DNA of 64,000 bases. It comes from Hyphomicrobiales bacterium (lineage in GTDB: Bacteria; Pseudomonadota; Alphaproteobacteria; Rhizobiales; Rhizobiaceae). This document shows positions 57,761 through 64,000 of this stretch, in pieces; position 1 is the stretch's first letter, and every line of letters starts with the position of its first letter. The stretch lies in the NCBI GenBank assembly GCA_900473805.1, contig UCMS01000012.1:3802-67801 (forward strand), in the 5' to 3' direction. Below the pieces are notes generated by a model. The model worked only from the letters and a program-made list of their open reading frames with translations. It did not search any database and was not told where the DNA came from. The position numbers and the translations under genes were made by a program.

Positions 57761-60580
57761 TCATTCGGCGGTGGGTTCGCCCTCGCCTGCTGCATCGCCT
57801 GCAGCCGGGGCCTCGATAGCCGCTTCAACGCCAGATTCGGCGACGGCTTCGCCGTCAACCACCTCATCTTCGCCTTCCGGCTCGCTGATGCGCTCGACGG
57901 ATACAACCTTCTCGTCCTTGGCAGTTGAGAAGATGGTAACGCCCTTGGTCGCGCGGCTGGCGATACGGATGCCATTCACCGGCACGCGGATCAGCTGACC
58001 GCCGTCGGAGACCAGCATCAGCTGGTCCTTTTCCTCGACCGGGAAGGCAGCGACCAGTTCGCCGATTTCCGCCGTCTTGGAGGTATCGGTGGCACGGATG
58101 CCCTTGCCGCCGCGACCCGAGGTGCGGAAGTCGTAGGACGAGGAGCGCTTGCCGAAGCCCTTGACCGAAACCGTCAGAACGAACTGCTCGCGGGCCTTGA
58201 GCTCCTGGTAGCGATCTTCGGCGAGTTCGCCTTCTTCCGCGACTTCCTCACCCAACAGTGCGATATCGTCTTCGTCGACGCCGCTTGCGCGACGTTCGAC
58301 GGCCGAGCGCTTGAGATAGGCGGCGCGCTCCCAGGGTTCGGCGTCGACATGGCCGAGAATGGTCATGGAAATCAGCCGGTCGCCGTCCGCCAGCGTCAGG
58401 CCACGCACACCGATCGAGTTGCGGCCGGCAAAGACGCGGACCTCGTCGACCGGGAAGCGGATCGCCTGGCCAAGTGCTGTGGTCAGCAGCACGTCGTCAC
58501 GATCGGTGCAGGTCTCGACGGCGAGGATTTCGTCGCCCTCTTCCTCGAGCTTCATCGCGATCTTGCCGTTGCGGTTGACCTGGATGAAGTCGGACAGCTT
58601 GTTGCGGCGCACCGTGCCACGGGTCGTCGAGAACATGACGTCCAGGTTCTCCCAGCTCGTCTCGTCCTCGGGCAACGGCATGATCGAGGTGATGCGCTCG
58701 CCGGGTTCCAGCGGGAACATGTTGATCATGGCCTTGCCACGCGAGGTCGGCGTGCCGATCGGCAGGCGCCAGACCTTTTCCTTATAGACGATGCCGCGCG
58801 AGGAGAAGAACAGCACAGGCGTATGGGTGTTTGCAACGAAGAGACGGGTTGCGAAATCCTCGTCCTTCATGGCCATGCCGGAGCGGCCCTTGCCGCCGCG
58901 ACGCTGGGCGCGATAGGTCGTCAGCGGCACGCGCTTGATGTAGCCCGCATGGGAAACGGTCACGACCATTTCTTCGCGGGCGATCAGGTCCTCGTCATCC
59001 ATATCCGGACCGCCGTCGACGATCTGGGTGCGGCGCGGGGTGCCGAATTCGTCACGGATTGCGGAGAACTCGTCCTTGACAATCTGCTGGATGCGGACGC
59101 GCGACGACAGGATGTCGAGATAATCCGAAATCTCGACGCCGATCTTGTTCAGTTCCTCATCGATTTCGTCACGACCGAGAGCGGTCAGGCGAGCAAGGCG
59201 CAGTTCGAGGATGGCGCGGGCCTGCTCTTCCGACAGGTTGTAGGTCAGGTCCTCATTGATCCGGTGACGGGGATCGTCAATCAGGCGGATCAGCGCCTCG
59301 ACATCATGAGCCGGCCAGCGGCGGGTCATCAGCTGTTCACGGGCGGTTGCCGGATCGGGCGCTTTGCGGATCAGCGCGATGACTTCGTCGATATTGGCAA
59401 CGGCGATCGCCAGGCCGACCAAGACATGGGCGCGCTCGCGAGCCTTGCGCAGCAGATACTTGGTGCGGCGGCTGACGACTTCCTCACGGAAGGTGACGAA
59501 GGCGCGCAGCATATCGAGCAGCGTCAGCTGTTCCGGCTTGCCGCCGTTCAGCGCCACCATGTTGCAGCCGAAGGAGGTCTGCAGCGGGGTGTACCGGTAA
59601 AGCTGGTTCAGGATGACATCGGCATTGGCGTCGCGCTTCAGTTCGATGACGACGCGGTAGCCGTCGCGGTCGGATTCGTCGCGCAGGTCGGAGATGCCCT
59701 CGATGCGCTTTTCGCGCACGAGCTCGGCCATCTTCTCGATCATCGTGGCCTTGTTCACCTGATAGGGGATCTCGGTGATGATGATCTGCTCGCGGTCGCC
59801 GCGCATCGGCTCGACGCGGGCGACGCCACGCATGACGACGGAGCCCCTGCCCGTCTCATAGGCCGACTTGATGCCGGAACGGCCCAGGATAATTGCGCCG
59901 GTCGGGAAGTCCGGACCTGGGATGATCTGCATCAATTCCGGAAGTTCGATCGCCGGATTGTCGATGAGCGCCGTGCAGCCGTCGAGAACTTCGCTCAGAT
60001 TGTGCGGCGGAATGTTGGTCGCCATACCGACCGCGATACCACCGGCGCCGTTGACCAGCAGGTTCGGGAACTTGGCGGGAACGACGACCGGCTCCTGCAT
60101 GGTGCCGTCGTAGTTGTCGCGGAAGTCGACCGTTTCCTTGTCGAGGTCGTCGAGCAGCGCGTGCGAGACCTTCTGCAGGCGGCATTCCGTGTAACGCTGG
60201 GCGGCCGGCGGGTCACCGTCGACGGAACCGAAATTGCCCTGACCATCGATGAGCGGCATGCGCAGCGACCAGGGCTGTGCCATGCGGGCCAGCGCGTCGT
60301 AGATCGCGGCGTCGCCATGCGGGTGATACTTACCCATGACGTCGCCGGTGACGCGGGCGCTCTTGACGTATTTCTTGTTCCAGTCGAGGCCGAGCTCGTT
60401 CATGCCGTAGAGGATACGCCGATGCACCGGTTTCAAACCGTCACGAACGTCCGGCAGGGCGCGGCTCACGATGACGCTCATGGCGTAATCGAGATACGAC
60501 CGCTGCATTTCCTCCATGATGGAAATCGGCTGGATGTCGGACGGGAACTTGCCGCCGCCGGGAGTGCTTTGCTCAGTCAA
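57761..60580 (-). CDS. gyrA: DNA gyrase subunit A
   Basis: 939 residues. [29 protein letters not shown] start (read as [20 protein letters not shown]), [17 protein letters not shown] quinolone-resistance region with Ala91 and Asp95 (E. coli Ser83, Asp87), catalytic Tyr130 in AQRYTE, GyrA box [11 protein letters not shown], and a six-bladed C-terminal pinwheel. An acidic insertion of about 40 residues ([15 protein letters not shown]...) and an acidic Ala/Glu tail are typical of rhizobial GyrA. Introduces negative supercoils with GyrB. Confidence 0.97.
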   Translation of the reverse strand: MTEQSTPGGGKFPSDIQPISIMEEMQRSYLDYAMSVIVSRALPDVRDGLKPVHRRILYGMNELGLDWNKKYVKSARVTGDVMGKYHPHGDAAIYDALARMAQPWSLRMPLIDGQGNFGSVDGDPPAAQRYTECRLQKVSHALLDDLDKETVDFRDNYDGTMQEPVVVPAKFPNLLVNGAGGIAVGMATNIPPHNLSEVLDGCTALIDNPAIELPELMQIIPGPDFPTGAIILGRSGIKSAYETGRGSVVMRGVARVEPMRGDREQIIITEIPYQVNKATMIEKMAELVREKRIEGISDLRDESDRDGYRVVIELKRDANADVILNQLYRYTPLQTSFGCNMVALNGGKPEQLTLLDMLRAFVTFREEVVSRRTKYLLRKARERAHVLVGLAIAVANIDEVIALIRKAPDPATAREQLMTRRWPAHDVEALIRLIDDPRHRINEDLTYNLSEEQARAILELRLARLTALGRDEIDEELNKIGVEISDYLDILSSRVRIQQIVKDEFSAIRDEFGTPRRTQIVDGGPDMDDEDLIAREEMVVTVSHAGYIKRVPLTTYRAQRRGGKGRSGMAMKDEDFATRLFVANTHTPVLFFSSRGIVYKEKVWRLPIGTPTSRGKAMINMFPLEPGERITSIMPLPEDETSWENLDVMFSTTRGTVRRNKLSDFIQVNRNGKIAMKLEEEGDEILAVETCTDRDDVLLTTALGQAIRFPVDEVRVFAGRNSIGVRGLTLADGDRLISMTILGHVDAEPWERAAYLKRSAVERRASGVDEDDIALLGEEVAEEGELAEDRYQELKAREQFVLTVSVKGFGKRSSSYDFRTSGRGGKGIRATDTSKTAEIGELVAAFPVEEKDQLMLVSDGGQLIRVPVNGIRIASRATKGVTIFSTAKDEKVVSVERISEPEGEDEVVDGEAVAESGVEAAIEAPAAGDAAGEGEPTAE

Positions 60581-60771
60581 ATCAGGTCACGATCTCTGTT
60601 CGGAATCACTGCGGAATTTATAGCGGAACGGGCGCGGATGCGCCAATTTCGGGCCCGGTTATAAACAGGCTTTTGCGGCGGGGCAAAGGCATTCGGCATA
60701 TTAGACGCGGCCCGTCCCTTGCCAGTGGACATGGGCTTTGACTTTATGGGTGCCAACGCCCAAGGAGACGG

Positions 60772-61404
60772 ATGATGGCCAGTACCGAAACGATGATCAG
60801 CGCACTCACCACCTTGCTGGTCACGGTCGACCCGCCGGGTCTAGCGCCGCTCTTTCTCGGCCTGACGCAGGGCATGAACCAGGCGCAGCGGCATCAGGTC
60901 GCCGTGCGCGGTGCCGTGATGGGCTTCGCCATCCTGACCGTCTTCGCGCTGTTCGGGGCAAGCATCCTTTCCGCGCTCGGCATTTCGATGGGTGCGTTTC
61001 GCATTGCCGGCGGACTAATGCTCTTTGCCATCGCGTTCGAGATGATCTTCGAGAAACGCAACGAGCGTAAGGAGAAGACCACGGGCGACGCGATCACCAA
61101 GGATCACATCCACAACCTCGCGGTCTTCCCGCTGGCCATTCCATTGATTGCCGGTCCCGGCGCGATTTCGGCAACGGTGCTGATTTCCGGAACGATGGAT
61201 GGCTGGGCTGGCAAGCTTCAGCTGATCACGGTGATTGCCGCCGTGCTCGCACTCGTCTTCGTCTCGCTCTACCTGGCCGACCGGCTGAACCGGTTCCTCG
61301 GTGTCACCGGACGGGCGCTGCTGACACGCCTGCTTGGTGTGCTGCTTGCGGCACTGTCGGTGCAGTTCGTCGTGGATGGGGTAAAGTCCGCCTTCGGCGC
61401 CTAG
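60772..61404 (+). CDS. MarC-family integral membrane protein
   Basis: 210 residues, AAGGAG upstream; a second ATG at 60775 has better spacing. Six TM helices: LTTLLVTVDPPGLAPLFLGLT (MarC/UPF0056 hallmark VDPPG), ILTVFALFGASILSALGIS, FRIAGGLMLFAIAFEMI, NLAVFPLAIPLIAGPGAIS, and two more. Function unknown despite its name (multiple antibiotic resistance locus). Divergent from gyrA. Confidence 0.9.
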   Translation: MMASTETMISALTTLLVTVDPPGLAPLFLGLTQGMNQAQRHQVAVRGAVMGFAILTVFALFGASILSALGISMGAFRIAGGLMLFAIAFEMIFEKRNERKEKTTGDAITKDHIHNLAVFPLAIPLIAGPGAISATVLISGTMDGWAGKLQLITVIAAVLALVFVSLYLADRLNRFLGVTGRALLTRLLGVLLAALSVQFVVDGVKSAFGA

Positions 61405-61517
61405 CCGAGCAAGGGCATAATCGACCGGCAATCGGCAGGCGCTTCGGTTATTGCCTAATTTCAGAATTTCGATGCGCGTCACCCTGCCCTTTTGGCCGGA
61501 TGGCATGCCGACACGAA

Positions 61518-61539
61518 AAAGGGAGCCGAAGCTCCCTTT
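61518..61539 (-). terminator. intrinsic terminator of ssb
   Basis: On the minus strand AAAGGGAGC-TTCG-GCTCCCTTT with a stable UUCG loop, then further T (61517-61516). 25 bp past the ssb stop. Confidence 0.85.
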
Positions 61540-61563
61540 GGGATAGGCGTCGATGACCTGCGA

Positions 61564-62103
61564 TCAGAACGGGATGTCGTCGTCGAGATCGCGCGAGAAT
61601 CCACCGGACGGGGCGCTGCCGCCGCGGCTTGCGCCACCAGAAGAGCCGCCTCGCGACGGGGCCGGCGAGCCGTAGCCGCCGTCGTAACCACCGCCACCAT
61701 AGCTGTCGCCACCGAAGTCGTTTCCACCACGCGAGGCGCCGCCACCATCACCGCGGCCGCCAAGCATGGTGAGATTGCCGTTGAAGCCCTGCAGGACGAC
61801 TTCGGTCGAGTAACGGTCATTGCCGTTCTGGTCCTGCCACTTGCGGGTCTGCAACTGGCCCTCGACATAAACCGTCGAGCCCTTCTTCAGATACTGCTCG
61901 GCGACCTTGCAGAGGCCTTCGTTGAAGATGACGACCTGATGCCACTCGGTCTTTTCCTTGCGCTCGCCGCTGTTCTTGTCGCGCCAGCTTTCAGACGTCG
62001 CGATGCGCAGGTTGGCGATCGGTCGGCCGTCCTGGGTCCGGCGGATTTCGGGATCGGCTCCGAGATTGCCGATCAGAATGACCTTGTTGACGCTACCAGC
62101 CAT
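61564..62103 (-). CDS. ssb: single-stranded DNA-binding protein
   Basis: 179 residues from the ATG at 62103 with AAGGTGAG upstream (a GTG at 62112 is possible). OB-fold: [57 protein letters not shown] (read as [18 protein letters not shown]), and [15 protein letters not shown] Gly/Ser-rich linker ends in the acidic tip DLDDDIPF that binds partner proteins. Divergent from uvrA across an SOS box. Confidence 0.96.
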   Translation of the reverse strand: MAGSVNKVILIGNLGADPEIRRTQDGRPIANLRIATSESWRDKNSGERKEKTEWHQVVIFNEGLCKVAEQYLKKGSTVYVEGQLQTRKWQDQNGNDRYSTEVVLQGFNGNLTMLGGRGDGGGASRGGNDFGGDSYGGGGYDGGYGSPAPSRGGSSGGASRGGSAPSGGFSRDLDDDIPF

Positions 62104-62228
62104 GACACTCACCTTACTGCCGCGCCGCCGCGGCGTTCAAACTTCAATCAATTTGCACCTTATCCCAATCGCTCGCGCGAATGGGCGTTCCGACCGTATA
62201 ATCCACAGAATGTGGTTCTTTAAAAAAT

Positions 62229-62243
62229 GTTCTTTATTTGTTC
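62229..62243. promoter_or_regulatory. LexA (SOS) box between ssb and uvrA
   Basis: GTTC-TTTATTT-GTTC exactly matches the alphaproteobacterial LexA site GTTC-N7-GTTC. It lies 141 bp before the uvrA ATG and 126 bp before the ssb ATG, so DNA damage should induce uvrA and perhaps ssb. Confidence 0.85.
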
Positions 62244-62384
62244 TAGTATTTCCGTATGATCCTGTCAACAGAATCGAAATTGCACGGCGGCGGCTTCTTG
62301 TGCCTCGACTCGGGGGCTCCGTTGACTACATAAGGATAGTTCTCCCAGGAACAGTCCCCTTCCCTTTGCCGATCAGAGCCTGAC

Positions 62385-64000
62385 ATGAGCGAACTCAAGA
62401 CCATTTCCATCCGTGGCGCGCGCGAGCACAATCTGAAGGGCATCGACCTCGATCTGCCGCGCAACAGCCTGATCGTGATGACCGGGCTGTCCGGCTCGGG
62501 CAAGTCGTCGCTCGCTTTCGACACCATCTACGCCGAAGGCCAGCGGCGTTACGTCGAGAGCCTTTCGGCCTATGCACGTCAGTTTCTGGAAATGATGCAG
62601 AAGCCGGACGTCGACCAGATCGAGGGTCTGTCGCCGGCGATTTCGATCGAGCAGAAGACGACCTCGCGCAATCCGCGTTCGACGGTCGGCACGGTCACCG
62701 AAATCTACGACTATATGCGCCTCCTGTTTGCGCGCGTCGGCATTCCCTATTCCCCGGCGACGGGCCTGCCGATCGAGAGCCAGACGGTCAGCCAGATGGT
62801 CGACCGGATCCTGGCACTGGAGGAAGGCACGCGCCTCTATATCCTGGCGCCGATGATCCGCGGCCGCAAGGGCGAGTACAAGAAGGAACTCGCCGAGCTG
62901 ATGAAGAAGGGGTTTCAGCGCGTCAAGATCGACGGGCAATTCTATGAGATCGCCGAGGCACCGACGCTCGACAAGAAATACAAGCATGACATCGACGTGG
63001 TGGTCGACCGCGTGGTGGTGCGCCCCGACATTGCTAGCCGTCTCGCCGACAGTTTGGAGACCTGCCTGCGGCTCGCCGACGGTCTGGCCGTTGCCGAATA
63101 TGCCGACAAGCCGCTTCCGCCGGAGGAAACCGCGGCTGGCGGTTCGGCCAACAAGTCGCTTAACGAAACGCATGAACGGGTGCTGTTCTCGGAGAAGTTC
63201 GCCTGCCCGGTTTCCGGCTTCACCATTCCGGAAATCGAGCCGCGGCTCTTCTCCTTCAACAATCCCTTCGGCGCCTGCCCGACCTGCGACGGTCTGGGCA
63301 GCCAGCAGAAGATCGACGAGGCACTGATCGTGCCTGAGGTCCATCGCAAGCTGAATGACGGGGCGATTGCGCCCTGGGCCAAGTCGAGCTCGCCTTACTA
63401 CAACCAGACGCTCGATGCGCTCGGCAAGGCTTTTGGCTTCAAGCTGACCTCGAAATGGTCGGATCTCTCGGAGGCTGCGCAGAAGGCAATCCTTCACGGC
63501 ACGGAAGAGAAGATCGACTTCCATTATGCCGACGGTGCGCGCTCCTATACCACGACCAAGACTTTTGAGGGCATCGTGCCCAACCTCGAACGGCGCTGGA
63601 AGGAGACGGACAGTGCCTGGGCGCGCGAGGAGATCGAGCGCTTCATGTCGGCCGCCCCCTGCCCGGCCTGTAATGGTTTCCGCCTGAAGCCGGAGGCGCT
63701 GGCGGTGAAGATCAACGGGTTGCATATCGGTCAGGTCACCGACATGGCGATCCGCAATGCAGGCGCCTGGTTCGAGGATCTGCCGGCCAAGCTCACCGAC
63801 AAGCAGAACGAGATCGCGGTCCGCATCTTGAAGGAGATCCGCGAACGCCTGCGCTTCCTCAACGATGTCGGGCTCGACTATCTCTCGATGTCGCGCAATT
63901 CCGGCACGCTGTCGGGTGGCGAAAGCCAGCGCATTCGTCTGGCGTCGCAGATCGGTTCGGGTCTGACGGGCGTTCTCTACGTGCTCGACGAGCCGTCGAT
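62385..64000 (+). CDS. uvrA: excinuclease ABC subunit A (partial, 3' end outside window)
   Basis: 538 codons from the ATG at 62385, running off the window. Walker [27 protein letters not shown] (read as [14 protein letters not shown]), [39 protein letters not shown] (read as [16 protein letters not shown]), the first zinc module starting FACPVSGF and [25 protein letters not shown], and the ABC signature [17 protein letters not shown]. Recognises damaged DNA with UvrB. SOS-controlled by the upstream box. Confidence 0.97.
   Translation, partial: MSELKTISIRGAREHNLKGIDLDLPRNSLIVMTGLSGSGKSSLAFDTIYAEGQRRYVESLSAYARQFLEMMQKPDVDQIEGLSPAISIEQKTTSRNPRSTVGTVTEIYDYMRLLFARVGIPYSPATGLPIESQTVSQMVDRILALEEGTRLYILAPMIRGRKGEYKKELAELMKKGFQRVKIDGQFYEIAEAPTLDKKYKHDIDVVVDRVVVRPDIASRLADSLETCLRLADGLAVAEYADKPLPPEETAAGGSANKSLNETHERVLFSEKFACPVSGFTIPEIEPRLFSFNNPFGACPTCDGLGSQQKIDEALIVPEVHRKLNDGAIAPWAKSSSPYYNQTLDALGKAFGFKLTSKWSDLSEAAQKAILHGTEEKIDFHYADGARSYTTTKTFEGIVPNLERRWKETDSAWAREEIERFMSAAPCPACNGFRLKPEALAVKINGLHIGQVTDMAIRNAGAWFEDLPAKLTDKQNEIAVRILKEIRERLRFLNDVGLDYLSMSRNSGTLSGGESQRIRLASQIGSGLTGVLYVLDEPS

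Noticed and set aside
58349..60664. 771-codon plus-strand frame opposite gyrA
   Set aside because: Pure antisense of the gyrA coding sequence with His/Asp/Gly-rich composition.
1..64000. CRISPR arrays
   Set aside because: No regularly spaced direct repeats and no cas genes seen.

Overview
The window is about 64 kb of a high-GC alphaproteobacterial chromosome, most likely from Rhizobiaceae (Rhizobium/Agrobacterium/Ensifer relatives). The evidence is the ExoD-type protein, entericidin-like lipoproteins, a ProXWV betaine transporter next to betaine-homocysteine methyltransferase, a GyrA with Ala at the Ser83 position, an alphaproteobacterial SOS box (GTTC-N7-GTTC), and the blocks rlpA-dac-tmk-holB-metG-tatD and gyrA/coaD-ppi-ppi-queA-tgt. 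No IS element, prophage, rRNA operon or CRISPR array is visible.

Layout. 1-5280: accessory metabolic genes (hydrolase, histidine phosphatase, ArsR-SRPBCC pair, MocR regulator divergent from a PPOX-like flavoprotein, NAD(P)H oxidoreductase). 5281-8474: a visibly AT-richer island with two overlapping genes, a complete C5-cytosine DNA methyltransferase and a GHKL (Bergerat-fold) ATPase whose C-terminus carries an R-x4-H HEPN-like motif. This is the best candidate for an under-described defence system. 8475-27139: a large one-carbon cluster: corrinoid activator (RACo-like), methyl-THF:corrinoid methyltransferase, MetF, a MetV-like Cys-rich protein, corrinoid protein, non-pyrrolysine MttB-family methyltransferase, double-cluster ferredoxin, DUF1638 protein, betaine-homocysteine methyltransferase and ProXWV. 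A BrnTA toxin-antitoxin pair and two entericidin genes sit inside it. 28139-29593: cobyric acid synthase. Around it are two tiny paralogous membrane-protein genes and a 1-kb regulatory region with a palindrome, a candidate sRNA with an intrinsic terminator, and TGTCGCA repeats.

30176-39955: an M81 (MlrC-like) metallopeptidase and a five-gene oligopeptide ABC transporter with an RpiR regulator. Divergent to them is an N-succinylamino-acid-racemase/OSBS-family enolase coupled to a GNAT acetyltransferase. 40085-47926: tRNA-Ser(UGA) and housekeeping genes for cell wall, dTMP, the DNA polymerase clamp loader, MetRS and TatD. 48124-52762: a membrane protein, a phosphoesterase, a GH3 beta-glucosidase with a PA14 insert, and a DUF4864 protein. 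52805-64000: tgt, queA, two peptidyl-prolyl isomerases, coaD, three small membrane-protein genes, gyrA, marC, ssb and the start of uvrA.

How the genes may work together (inference): ProXWV imports glycine betaine or a related quaternary amine. Its methyl groups go either to homocysteine (Bmt) or, through MttB and the corrinoid protein, to tetrahydrofolate (MeTr), and are then oxidised by MetF/MetV. The RACo-like protein, perhaps with electrons from the ferredoxin, would rescue oxidised corrinoid in an aerobic cell, and CobQ supports cobamide synthesis. Four proteins of this cluster share Arg/Gly-rich, apparently disordered termini, which I have not seen described.
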